From contig JALMLS010000079.1 in NCBI GenBank assembly GCA_038496445.1, positions 62,001-126,000 of the forward strand: a DNA stretch of 64,000 bases. The letters are read 5' to 3'. The translations under genes were made by a program, and so were the position numbers. Below are positions 1-10,929 of the stretch, piece after piece. The stretch's first letter is position 1, and each line of letters starts with the position of its first letter. The DNA is from Trichosphaerium sp. ATCC 40318 (taxonomy: Eukaryota > Discosea > Flabellinia > Trichosidae). The notes beneath the pieces were generated by a model. It made no database searches and was not told the origin of the DNA. It worked only from the letters and a program-made list of their open reading frames with translations.

Positions 1-276
1 GCGGCACGTGTCACTTTTCACGTATTACGTTTTTTAAAATAATGTTCTCCTTAGAATAACGATTTTGCTGAAGCGGTAGCATTCCTTCAGGGCATTGCTG
101 GGGTGTCGCAAAGACAATGAGGTTACTAGTCCCTTTGTTATTGTTTATTATAAAAAGCCACCTTGGCCAATGTAATGGTCTCCAATAATGTACTCTTTCT
201 CGAGAGCGCTGGTCTTTTGCGCTACATCTGTCAAAATGTAACATGACTATTGTATTAAGTTAACATTACCGTCCAT
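1..276 (-). CDS. 5' part of an unrecognised minus-strand gene, cut by window edge
   Basis: A start codon at 276-274 is followed by one base and a 42-nt intron (donor GTAATG, acceptor ACAG). The next exon reads DVAQKTSALEKEYIIGDHY and onward. A second intron (donor GTGGCT) leads to an exon reading TSLSLRHPSNALKECYRFSK. Both junctions keep one open frame, and composition is protein-like. The gene then runs off the left edge. I do not recognise the family. It is divergent from the WDR53 gene, with 32 nt between the two start codons, so a shared promoter is likely. The exon model is inferred from splice-like signals only. Confidence 0.5.
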
Positions 277-308
277 TGTTTGTATAAGGCGTTGCAAGTG
301 TAAGTGGT

Positions 309-1764
309 ATGGCCGAGGACGAGTTTAAAATATCGCGTAAACTGCTTTGTGGTCACAAGGGTTCAGTATTGTCTTTAAGCACTCGAGAGGACGCCCAACT
401 CTTATATTCGAGCAGTGACGTGAGCTGGTGAGCGTAAATTGTTGGTTTATGTCTGTAGGATGGAACTGGTTTTGTATGGGACTTACGTACCGCGAAAAGG
501 TGTTTACGCAGCGCATAGTATGTGCTCACGCTGTTTAGAGTACGATGCGTTTGTGCGCCAGCCAAACAGCCTATTAATTGTATAACTACATCCCCTGTTG
601 ATGGGAATATGTTATATGTTGCGTCAGGGTCATCTGTACGTTGTTGTGAGTGCGTGGCTGATAAACTGAGGTTTAATGCAGGTCTTATGCTTTGATCTAC
701 GCAATACTGCTCTGGTTATGCAAAAATACGATCGGCAAGTATTGAAATGCAAGGATGATGTAAATCACGTGCGTTCACTAGGTTGTTTTTTTGGGTTGTG
801 TCATGTTTGCAACAGATAAGTTTCAGCCTCAATGGCGATGTTATGGCGACCTCTGATGATGATGGTAATTGCCAAACTGTCACGACGTACTAAATTCGAT
901 GTAGGCACAATCAACGTACTCGCCATAAAATCTGCCAGTGCGACTCCTTGTACGCTCACTGGGCACTCCAATGTGCGGTAGACTACATAGAATATATTTG
1001 TAAACTGAAAGCTGTCATAGATAGTATCAATGGCAAACTTTCATCCTGGCAATGCGGACCTCCTCGTTTCTGCTGGATTAGATTGCTGCATCTATGAGTG
1101 GTCTCTATCCAGCAGATCAATCATCAAGGACTTGACTCCTCCACGAGAATTGACAGGTGAGGTGTTCAATCCTCCACTAGTTCATGCCTTGGATATATCT
1201 GCAGACGGTTCACTCTTGGTAGCTGCCATTTTACACGACATGTAGCTCTAACATAACACGATAGGCGTGTGCCCGTGGTGATGGTTCAGTGACATTACAG
1301 CAGCTTCCATGTGGTGAATGGTTGGAAGTGGATTCTGCGCATGCTGGCGCCACCACATTTGTGTACAAACTCTTCGTTTTGTTTATTAATATGGTCGTTC
1401 TGGAACTAACTATCTTACTTCTCCAGTACGTTCCCAAAGTTTTCCAAAAACGATCATCTGCTATCAAGCGGTGCTGATGGTTGCATCAAAATGTGGTATG
1501 TGGTGCAAGCAACAATGGCAGTTTACTCATGTCAAAATGGTAGGCAAATTGACTCAGAGGACAAAGAAGACTCACGCATACCTTACGACATGTTCCAACT
1601 AGTGCACTTTAAGCACGGTACGTACCTATACAATCTCTTGCATTGCATTTTGACGCGTTGTAGGGAAGCAAATAAATTGGATAACATCCATGCCAGACAC
1701 GCCTACTGGCAACGTTTTTGTTTGTGACCCAAGTGGTGACATCTCAGCGTACAATGTGGTGTAA
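309..1764 (+). CDS. WDR53: WD-repeat protein, WDR53-like
   Basis: The gene starts at the ATG at 309 and opens with a classic WD repeat (GHKGSVLSLS ... DGTGFVWDLRTAK) split by a short intron. Further repeats follow, with exons near 1030-1245 and 1430-1730. The motif FNPPLVHALDISADGS matches the WDR53 signature LLNPALAHSISV, and the C-terminal exon ends with KLDW-type sequence, then GNVFVCDPSGDISAYNVV and the stop at 1762-1764. That tail aligns with the WDR53 ending (NILVADQTSCISVYPL). In animals WDR53 is a small beta-propeller thought to be a DDB1-CUL4 substrate receptor; here only the fold is visible. At least five introns are needed. Generic WD40 is certain; the WDR53 assignment rests on the two matched segments. 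Confidence 0.82.
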
Positions 1765-1902
1765 TTTAAAATAAAGTGTTTGAAAATGTAGCCAAGTCTT
1801 TACTTCGAAATGTTAAAACTAAACCCGTTGACTTTGCCTTCGGCTTTGTTGGGTCTGTTGTGGACACTATTTAGTACAAATTGCCTGAATAGCACAAAGG
1901 TT

Positions 1903-4900
1903 ATGTCGTGGGTTTCCAGTACGCATTATTGGGTCGCTGAACGCCATTTTACATAATGTTTTTAACGATAACGCGCAATTCTCACGTTAACGACGTTTAG
2001 ACGATACTGCTGGCGATCAAGACAGTTTATTTAATTGGGATACTTACGAAGGTTTCTACAAGGTTCTAATAAGTGCTTACTACCATTGTAGACGATTTTA
2101 AGCAAAACGGATTTTATTCAGTGTCAGAAGACACGCCATCAACGCCTTCAACCGACGAGACTACAGAACACCAAGTATGATCCTCACCCAACGCTAGTAA
2201 ACTAACGTATTATGTAAACAGTCACCACAGCACGCGTACCCTTCTGATTTTGCGGCACGTGGGTTTGATCAATTTCATCAATCGCAATTTCAAGTTCAGC
2301 AACCACACCTAGTCGGTTCTTTAGGAGGCAACCAAATTCTTATTTCGTGTTCTAACTATATGCTTAGATTTTTCATTGTATAATCCAACCATCAGCAATG
2401 TACCACCACTTGTACAAAACAGTAACTTTGGGTTAGAGTACGTCAAGGTTCCTGAAAGCTAAAATCAAAGAATGATTCAAAACACTTTTAACTTACCACT
2501 GCAATAGACCAGGTAGTATAGCGGCTCAAATGAACCGTATGGTACCTGCACCAAACAATGTACAGCTAGGAGCACCTCAATTTCAGCATGCCAACATCGG
2601 ACGCCAGAACAGCGCCAGTGTACCCCAACCGAATGCTCCTGCTACCCAGACACCCTTGCGAGAGATTATGAGTACGTTTTGCTTTCGTGCATGTATGTTA
2701 CAACCAAATAATTGGCTCCTCAAAATAGCTGCGACTTCAATGGCTGGCTTTATTAACTTGTATCACAAACCACGTAATTCAGGAGGCGTGTGGTGCGCAC
2801 CATCAGCCATTTTTTGGTTCTCGAACATTGAGTTAACTTTTTTGGATATAAAGGTATCCCATAAAAAAAGGAGATGCTATCCGCGTCTCAACTGGCAAAG
2901 GTGATGTTGGTAAAACGATAAAGGTAGTTGTAAAAGCGATGGCAACTGCGATTGTACCGATAGATAATCCACAGTTTATTTTCGATAAGGACTTTTCCCT
3001 CTGCTTGAAGTGTGGTAAGTTGTCATTTATCACAACAGCATCGTGCACTGAGTAGTATATCTTCAAACTTGTTGACAACAAATCGTAGATGGTACATTCA
3101 TGGATAGCTACCAAGGATTTACACTCAAGAAGCATCAAGTTGAATTTGAAAAGCAGGCACGGTTGTGTTTGTCGTTCAACTACTTAAGGACTCCAGCACA
3201 CTGTGGTTAATTTGGAAATCAAACTCAAGACAGTGGGCGATATAGAGTTTCATGCTAGCTCCAAAGTCTTTAATGGTGCCGTTGTATCTGTCTCATCACC
3301 GTCATTCAACACTTACTCTCACGGCCGCGGTGGAGGTGCACGTGGTAAAAAGCGCAAAACACTCACCACATTTGGAGAGCCAAGCACAGGTGCGAAATGA
3401 ATCAAGAAAACGCCTTACCAATCGGTTTGCCAAGTTGTTGACGGAACACCGTGGCATTGTGTTGATGGAGATTTGCGTGTGGAGGGTGTTGTTCGTGCTA
3501 AAGGTGAGTGATTAATTTATTAATGGGCGTACCATTTTAACCAAGGTATTCGAACAGAGGTGAGGCAGTACAGCGATGCCAGGCTCAAGACAAACATTGA
3601 AGATTTGAGAGACGCATTACAGATTATAACACGGCTGCAAGGCAAAAGTTTCGAGTGGAAAGCTGGACAAGAACCAGGCTCTGAAGGAGGTGGTAGAAGG
3701 GTTCTCGGCTTTATTGCACAAGAGGTCCGAGAAGTGACGCCTGAATTAGTTGTTGTGGACAAGGACACGGTATGTTAGCGTGTGAACCCTCTATCTTTTG
3801 TACAAAATATTGTACGTGAACTGACAACTCTTGAACAATGTAGGGCTACTTGGCTGTAGAGTACACTAGCATGATTCCTATTTTAATTGAAGCGATCAAA
3901 GAGCACACAATACAATATGAAATAGAAAAGCAACAAGCACAAGCGGAACTAGAACGGCTACGACAAGTAGTAAAGCAGCACAAGGAAAATGAGGCAATTG
4001 GTGAAGCGGAAATGGAAGAGAAGGTGTCTGGTATGTATAAGTTAAGATCGTTATTTGAATCATTCATACTTTGTGTAGCTTTGAGGAAGGAACTTGTCGA
4101 TATGAAACTGTCAGAAGAGACTGGTGGGATTCTTGCAAAAGAGAATCTCCGCAGTGAACTGTTTATTGTCAATAGAATGGCATGTTGTTATTTTGAACCA
4201 AAAAGGAAATGAATTCAATTTTTTTTATTCACAGTCATTTAGGAACACCACTCCAATCTTCTGCTACGATTTAGGCTCTTTGGTAGACTTATTGCACGGT
4301 AGGTTGTGTAGTTGATGGTATTTGTCTAACAAGTAATAATTAAGGAAAATTGCCAGACAACACAATTCTCAGATTCTTATATTTGCTGCCTTTTCAGACA
4401 CACAAGACCAGCCCGGCATTAAAGTAAGTGTTTAAAAGTGGACTGTACAACTTACAACTATAGATGAAGATAGTACCACACCATGACACCCAAGTTGGCA
4501 TTGATAGCTTTTGTGGTAAGTGCTTGGTTGCGTGGTCTTGTTTGTAACTCTTTTTGTTCAGAATCATTTGCATTCAAACAATTTAACAATGCTCAAGCTA
4601 TTGCATTAAAAAGCAACAGTTTACCATCTCTTCAAGGCAATTACACTTTGACTTTATCAACAGACTCTCATTTGTCTAGTATTTTCGGTGTTTGGGGTAC
4701 ATACTGCTGTGTTTTGAACTATTTTTAAACACTTTTTAGTTCATGACTTTAGACGAGGAGTACAATTTTTTGATGCAGGTAAATAAACTCCATCACACTT
4801 GTGTTGTATTAATAATGTTCGGCAGCTCATGTAACATTTCTGTGGAGTACTCAAACTCTTATTACTAACACACAACTATGTGCAACAACTCTTTGTATAA

Positions 4901-4941
4901 CTGAACATGGTGTTGCATTTGTTTATCCCAAAGACTTGTAA
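1903..4941 (+). CDS. MYRF-like membrane-tethered transcription factor (Ndt80/PhoG DNA-binding domain + S74 self-cleaving domain)
   Basis: Exon 1 (MSWVS) joins in frame through several short introns to an acidic, Q/P-rich N-terminus. Next is a basic Ndt80/PhoG-type DNA-binding region with the linker GRGGGARGKKRK near 3325-3360. The motif WHCVDGDLRVEGVVRAKG (3450-3505) leads into the peptidase S74/intramolecular chaperone domain, with SDARLKTNI near 3572 and RVLGFIAQEVREVTPE near 3700. The Ser-x4-Lys dyad (S and K of SDARLK) that performs autocleavage in MYRF and phage endosialidases is intact. A coiled coil (3860-4040), a hydrophobic TM segment (MTPKLALIAFVVSAW, 4483) and a luminal tail ending AFVYPKDL complete the family order. 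By analogy the homotrimer cleaves itself in the ER membrane and releases the N-terminal factor to the nucleus. Confidence 0.85.
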
Positions 4942-5080
4942 TTATTGTAAATTAAATTCTCTCTCTTTGTATATGACTGAAATGCCTTCTATTTTTCTTA
5001 ATGCACCCAATATGGCCAAAATCCCATCAATAAAAAACATCAAACTGTTGGAATGGGGACCACAGTACTGGAATCGGGAT

Positions 5081-5220
5081 TTTGACCCGTACTAAACCCG
5101 TACGGAACCCGTACTTTTGACCCGTACTTAACCCGTACAGGTTCCGTACTTTTGACCCGTACTAAACCCGTACGGAACCCGTACTTTTGACCCGTACTTA
5201 ACCCGTACGGGTTCCATATT
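5081..5220. repeat. 70-bp tandem repeat, two copies, CCCGTAC-rich
   Basis: Bases 5081-5150 and 5151-5220 are two near-identical 70-bp units built from alternating TTTGACCCGTACT, AAACCCGTAC and GGAACCCGTAC blocks; they differ mainly in the last dozen bases. The same blocks, diverged, recur at 5935-6090, and as the reverse complement at 8045-8240, 10940-11004 and 12029-12090. The array directly follows the MYRF 3' region and marks the left border of the repeat island. Confidence 0.85.
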
Positions 5221-5409
5221 GTTGACTACCCAATCTACGGGTTACATACGGGATCCGTAGAGTAAATAAATAATATGAAATATGAAAGCTCAGATATTTC
5301 CTCATAAATGTATGTGTACACATATATCACATTTGTGCCAAAACCACAACCATCAGTATACACTTGCAATAAAATTTGGCCATCAAATTATTGTCAATCA
5401 AAATCCAAA

Positions 5410-6110
5410 AAAAATTTTTTGCAATTAAATGGCAGCTTGTAATCGTAAGGTACAAAAACATGTATTATTAATAGATAAGGTGTTTTAAGGTTATTAGGGC
5501 ATTTAAAAAGTAGAGAAGAAAACTTAATAAATGCAAAATACTTTTTACAATAATGTTTTACTGAATAACTTTGGGCTGACTGTACAACTGCTCAGAAAAA
5601 GCATTTTTATTTGGTACAATGCATGGTTTATTTTTAATCAACTCACCATTTTTTCCAAAAAAATGGAAAATATGTATTGTTTGTAATTTTGGGCTTTAAG
5701 CCTAATATTTCTTCCAAACAGGTCAAAAACTGGTTTAGTAATGGGGTTTAATGTAATGTAATGTAATGTTGGTTGTAATAATGCCTGATAATAGTTAAGA
5801 AAACAATAAACCATGATCGTTTAGTTTTAATTTTTGTAATAATGTAACACCATATTTTGACCCGTAAAACAAGAACTTGTACTTTTAAGAATACAATAAA
5901 CCAATCATTTTTTACTATTACAGTACACAAAACCCAAAAAACTTAACCCGTACCTAACCTGTACAGAAACCCTTTACTTTTTGACCTGTACTAACCCATT
6001 ATTGGTACTAATTTTTGACTGGAATAAACCGTAAAGTACTTACCCGTACTCCCGTACACCCGTACTTTTGACCTACGGTTCCATACTCCCGATTTTTACG
6101 TTAAAACCCA
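5410..6110 (+). repeat. Left arm of a large fold-back (inverted) repeat
   Basis: This arm is the approximate reverse complement of sequence at 8040-9292. Matching landmarks, in mirrored order, are: GGCAGCTTGTAATCGTAAGG / TTGCGACTACAAGCTGTC (5430 vs 9238), the block ACTGAATAACTTTGGGCTGA (5561 vs 8680), CAACTCACCATTTTT (5638 vs 8590), CAAACAGGTCAAAAAC (5716 vs 8390), the pentamer array (ATGTA)4 at 5751-5768 against (ATTAC)n at about 8337-8361, AGTTAAGAAAACAATAAACC (5795 vs 8300), and CCCGTACC blocks (5945 vs 8225). No protein-coding potential is seen. The arms are clearly diverged, so the element is old. Confidence 0.75.
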
Positions 6111-6854
6111 CTAAAGTAATAACACTAATAACAACCTCCACCATACCCCAAAGCTGATCATCTCCAATCACTAAAAGGTATTGAGAAAAGTGCCTGGCTG
6201 ATAGTAATTTTACCAAAAAACTTTTTTTCCATAATGTATAATGTGTATTGAACCATGTGGCTTGTTGATTTTTGTAAATTTAACAGTTGGTGGATGCCAT
6301 GAACCTTCAGGGCTTTTATTTCTTAAGAAAAACAGACATTAACAATTTGGCATTCCATCCTTATTTGAATGGACAAAATACACACTTAAACGTGCCATTT
6401 GCATTTGAAAATAAACATGCCCAAAACATCAGTAGTGAATCAGGATTTTGACATGCCAATCATATGCACATATTTTCACACAATACAATATACATACATG
6501 GCATGTACGTGTTACATACATGTTAAACACAATAAGTAAATTTTTTTTACAAAAAGAACTGTATCAACAATTTCTACTATGTACATCATAATAAACCATA
6601 CTATTGAGAAATTGTATTTTATTTAACCATTAGTTTGGAATGGTATGTTTGTATTGATTTTCCAAATATGTTATGTTTCCATTGGATCAAGTACTACAGC
6701 TGTGTTTCTGATTATGTTATTTGCTGTAATAGTAATGTAATCAAGATTTTGGCATATACAAAACCTGTATATGACATACTTTGCCTTGTACTTAATCCAT
6801 ATGTGACATGTACTTTCAAACTGTATTTAATTTGTATGTGGCATGTACATAAAA

Positions 6855-7012
6855 AAAAAAAAAAAAAGTTGCCCAAAAAATTCAAAAAAATAATCTCAAA
6901 AAATAACAGACAGCTTGTAGTCGCAAGGTACAAAACCATGTATTATTAATAAAAGAGGGTGTTTTAGGATTATTAGGGCATTTACTTAAAAACTAGAGGA
7001 GAAAACTTAATA
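6855..7012 (+). repeat. Dispersed repeat copy inside the palindromic element
   Basis: About 150 bp, beginning after a 17-A run and including ACAGACAGCTTGTAGTCGCA and GGGTGTTTTAGGATTATTAG. It is almost the exact reverse complement of 9141-9292 and is a more diverged direct copy of 5410-5535. The high identity to 9141-9292 suggests a younger event than the outer arms. Sequence at 7140-7205 (GTAGTTTAAGGATATTATGG) is likewise repeated at 10247-10320 and, inverted, at 8500-8565. Confidence 0.75.
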
Positions 7013-7517
7013 AAATGCAAAATGTAGCTTTTTGCAATACATGTACGTGTCATACTTTTTGACATGTACAATATACATACTTCACATGTACTTCCAATTT
7101 CACTACTGGTGCCATGCATGTTGTATATTTGCAATAAACATTGTATTTAGGGTAGTTTAAGGATATTATGGCTCAATAACTCCATTAAACCTCTTTTTAA
7201 AGATGATTATTGCAATACTCGCTTGTGTAACTCAACCTTGCCCTCATTGTGTTCGACAACAAAAGCATGAATGCAAGGAGTAAAGCTGGCTCTATAATTG
7301 ATTTGTTTAGAAACTCATTTTAGCTTAGTGTTGTTGAGAGACTCAACATAACAAGTATTTTTTCCATGAATAAATGTGTTTACTTGTTTGGTGATAGCTG
7401 TTACCTCTTTTTGTAATGTTTTTTTTTTTTTTGATCATCTCCATATATTGTTAAATATCTGCCTGAGTTTTTGTTTAAATACTTCTTTTCAAACTTGGAC
7501 ATAATGTAATTAGCGTG

Positions 7518-7844
7518 TTAGCTAACTTTTTTAAATCTACCTCGATCTGGTGGTTTTAAATAACTGAATACCTCTGTCCAAACATCAAACACCATATGTG
7601 TTTCAAATAGAGATGATTTTGATTTGCAAGACTTCCAATGAGTTGTAATACATGGACATTTGTCTTTACACATGATAGCTGAATAGTGAGACATTGTAAA
7701 TCTCCAATGAAACAAAAACTCATCTCTCATAGCAGATATATCATCAGAATACTTTTTTTCAGATTCTTTAATACAACACATAAACCAAGTTGTTATACGA
7801 TCTGGATATATCATGTATTGTTTTGATTTTCCAAAAATGAGCAA
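7518..7844 (-). pseudogene. Lone 108-codon ORF near the centre of the fold-back element; possible transposase remnant
   Basis: This is the longest open frame in the interior of the inverted-repeat element. It contains an aromatic and Cys/His-rich stretch (FLFHWRFTMSHYSAIMC, then CKDKCPCITTHWKSC) and ends FSYLKPPDRGRF. I do not recognise a transposase family, and no catalytic motif is visible. Its position between the arms makes an eroded element-encoded gene the simplest reading, but an AT-rich chance ORF cannot be excluded. Confidence 0.25.
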
Positions 7845-8039
7845 AAAAAAATTTCCCCATTTTTGTTTTGCAAATTGTGAGCTTGAGAGTGAACGGAATC
7901 AAACAAAACCATGCTGATGAAACTGCAGCATCATTTTACACCATGTAAGTGTCTTTACAGAAATTTTTTTTTGACTTCAGAGTGCCTTACTTAATACACT
8001 TAGATTACCCCCATTAGTGAAACTTAATAAAACATCTAC

Positions 8040-9292
8040 AATAATCAGTAGTAAAATCAAAAGTACGGATAATGTACGGGTAGAGTACGGGTCAAAAAGT
8101 ACGGATTCCGTATGGGTTTTGTATGGGTCGAAAGTACGGAACCCGTATGGGTTGAGTACGGTTCAAAAGTACGGGTTCCGTACGGGTTGAGTACAGGTCA
8201 AAAGTACAGGTTCTGTACAGGTTAGGTACGGGTCAAAATATGTGTCGGCAGTTATAATTGTGTACACAAAATAGTAAAAACGATGGATTGGTTTATTGTT
8301 TTCTTAACTATTACAAGTACATTGACATTACAACACATTACATTACATTACATTACATTACAACCCCATTACCACTAAACGACCATGTTTTTGACCTGTT
8401 TGAGAAGATATTTTAGACATCATGCCTTAATTGTCCTAAAACCCAACTTAATATCCACAACTTAACAACTATTTCAGAAAAATGCTTGAAACCCATAATC
8501 GCCTTTAAAAAGTGGTTTAATAGAGCTATTAGGCCATAATATCCTTAAACTACTCCAAATACATATTTTCTGTCGTTTTTGCCTAAAAATGGTGAGTTGA
8601 ACCCCAAACCACCATGAAACCATGCATCGTACCTAAATATACCTAATGCTACATTTTCTGAGCAGTTTGTACAGTTGGACCAAAGTTATTCAATAAAACA
8701 ACAAAATATCCTTAACAGCTCTATTAAACCACTTTTTAAAGGCGACTATGGATTTGATATTTCTATCATCATTATTTAATGGGCAGATTTCAATTTAGAA
8801 GTCTATGTTAAAATTAATAATCTGTTTTAACCAATAAATTTACCATTTTAACCTTTAACTTTAATTTTGCAGCTGTGGTTTTGACATTGTCATCCAATCC
8901 ATCAATAGTTAAAACATAATGAAGAAATACAAAGACTGCATTCAATTTGACCAATTTTAAATCTAAAACATATTCATCTATCTTATCAAATTCTGTGAGG
9001 GGTTCCAACATATCTTGCTATGCTTTTTTTGTCCATGAACACTCAATACATTCATATTTATCAGAAGATAGTGCATCATGGTTTAAAAAATAGAACCTGG
9101 TTTGAATCATTGATGGTTTAGTTTTTATAATTTTCTTTGTCTTTTTTATTAAGTTTTCTCCTCTAGTTTTTAAGTAAATGCCCTAATAATCCTAAAACAC
9201 CCTCTTTTATTAATAATACATGGTTTTGTTTGTACCTTGCGACTACAAGCTGTCTGTTATTTTTTGAGATTATTTTTTTGAATTTTTTGGCT
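8040..9292 (-). repeat. Right arm of the large fold-back repeat
   Basis: Reverse-complement partner of 5410-6110 and of 6855-7012 (see those entries for matched landmarks). It begins with reversed CCCGTAC blocks (8047-8240), passes through the ATTAC microsatellite (8337-8361) and the AAACTACTCC / CCTAAAAATGGTGAGTTG region (8560-8600), and ends with the best-conserved block at 9141-9292. A 1.9-kb spacer separates the inner ends of the arms. No gene is supported inside. Confidence 0.72.
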
Positions 9293-10149
9293 ACCTACCA
9301 AATGCCAGATTTTTTAAACAATTTTTTTTTTTACTTTTTTTTTATGTATGCAATATCCAAAAATACACAATCATTTGTTTTTTGGAAAGTTGTTCTCTTA
9401 GGATTTTGCCTAAAAAATTGACCAATTTGGTTTATTGCAGTTTTTAACTTGTGGCATTTGAGATTCTTCAATCATCACATCTTCATTAAAGTCAAAATTG
9501 TTTCTCAACAAAACAAAAACATTTTTGCAGAAGAATATTTGATTGTATCCTTGTTGAAGTTTGTTTGAAAGTTATATCACTATGTTGTTGTCATATTCAC
9601 TGCATGAAACAACAACAGAACTTCAAGTGTTGTGTTACATTAATTTTACATTTGCCAAAAAAACTGGGTTTTGTGAGTCTTGTTGAAAGTTATTTGAATG
9701 TACTTTTGATTTTACTATTGTTGTGTTTAATTAGTTTTTGAGCCTTTGTTTATGTTGCTCAAAATGTCTCATTTTAGCAACAAAGAGTTGCAAAATAGAG
9801 AAAAAAGAAAAGAAACAAAAAATGGAAAAAAAAAGGCTCAGTTGCAATAAACGTGCTCAAAATGTGCCATTTGCGTGTTTTAACCATGACCTGTCCTTAA
9901 TAGAAATTTGGAGAAAAATTCAAAATAAAAAAATTGACAAACTCAAAACTCAACCATCTCACCCCAAAGCCGATCGCCTCCGATCGTCAACAATAAAACA
10001 TGTATTTTCACCCAAGTAAGCAGTAGTTAGGTTTGTATTGGCATGGCTCTAAAAGTAGGCGAAAAAATCTAAAAATACCCAAAAACCAACAATTTCTTGA
10101 TTTTCCTATTTTTTGTGAATAACTCAGGTCTACTAGTACGAATCCTTTA
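9293..10149. other. AT-rich stretch without recognisable genes
   Basis: Homopolymer-rich sequence with repeated TTGTTGAAAG and AACAAAAAC strings and one short lysine-rich open frame (9738-10019) that looks like low-complexity noise. The words CGTGCTCAAAATGTGCC and TTTGCGTG at 9852-9878 are an isolated outlier of the minisatellite at 10562-10830. Nothing else is supported. Confidence 0.5.
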
Positions 10150-10330
10150 AAAAACGAAGTATGGCCCACTATTAGGTACGAAGCATGGTTTCGTGGTGGT
10201 TTGGGGTTCGGTGCCCCTTTTTAAGGCAAAAACGATAGAAAATAGATATTTAGGGTAGTTTAAGGATATTATGGCTCAATAACTCCATTAAACCCCTTTT
10301 TAAAGACGATTATTGGATTTGAGATTTTTT
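10150..10330 (+). repeat. Third partial copy of the fold-back repeat family (left-arm orientation)
   Basis: The segment from AGGTACGAAGCATGGTTTCG (about 10175) through GGCAAAAACGATAGAAAATA to GGATATTATGGCTCAATAAC and TTTTTAAAGACGATTATTGG is the reverse complement of 8500-8660. It also shares its second half as a direct repeat with 7140-7205. Together with the copy at 10930-12290, in the opposite orientation, it forms a second, smaller inverted pair. Confidence 0.7.
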
Positions 10331-10561
10331 GCCTAATTAGGTAAGTTCTTGCTTAAGTATTTACAATAAGGCAGGATTGGCGAAAAAAGCAGGTAAAATG
10401 GCAAAAACATGAAGTTGGTTGATATAAACTGGGTATCGTTTATGTGGGGATAGTTTTATGTAAAGTTTGTAATAATTGTACCAAACCTCTTTGTAATCGT
10501 TATGTGTTATGTATCGTAATAAACTGTTATTTTCTTTTCCTCTATAAAGTGGTGTTTTATG

Positions 10562-10830
10562 CGTGCTCAAAACGTGTGATATGTGTGGCAAATATGCGTG
10601 CCCAAAACGTGCCCAAAATGTGGAAAATAAACGTGCCTAAAACGTGCCCAAAACGTAGGTAATAAACGTGCCCAAAACGTGTCCAAAACGTGCGATTTGC
10701 GTGGCCAGCATGTGGAAGAGAAACGTGCCTTTTGCGTGGAAAAAAAACGTGCCCAAAACGTGTCCAAAACGTGTCTTTTGCGTGGAAAATAAACGTGCCC
10801 AAAATGTGCCCAAAACGTGCGATTCGCGTT
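10562..10830. repeat. Degenerate minisatellite of ACGTGCCCAAA / ACGTGTCCAAA units
   Basis: About 17 short units made of the words CGTGCCCAAAACGTG, CGTGTCCAAAACGTG, CGATTTGCGTGG and GGAAAATAAACGTG follow each other without a strict period. It is open in several frames on both strands purely because of the repeat, so the ORFs here are not genes. The array is bordered by ordinary AT-rich DNA. Confidence 0.8.
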
Positions 10831-10929
10831 CTGTCTGATTCCACCACTGCTTATAAATGCCTATTTTATGCCTGTATTATTATGCTTGTGTAATGCTTGA
10901 TTTATGCCCAGCATTTGAAGGATTAAATG

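Noticed and set aside
5085-6110. CCCGTAC/ACCCGTAC blocks as an internal telomere-like array
   Set aside because: The unit is not a TTAGGG-type telomere repeat, occurs in both orientations, and is part of dispersed elements.
6635-6949. 104-codon ORF ending in a lysine run
   Set aside because: Lies in repeat-derived AT-rich DNA and ends in a poly-A-encoded lysine tract; no homology.
5081-9292. Possible CRISPR-like alternating repeat structure
   Set aside because: The window is eukaryotic, repeats are diverged and spacers are themselves repetitive; no cas genes.
10557-10847. Several long minus- and plus-strand ORFs over the minisatellite
   Set aside because: Open only because the ACGTGCCCAAA repeat lacks stops; the peptides are periodic and have no gene context.
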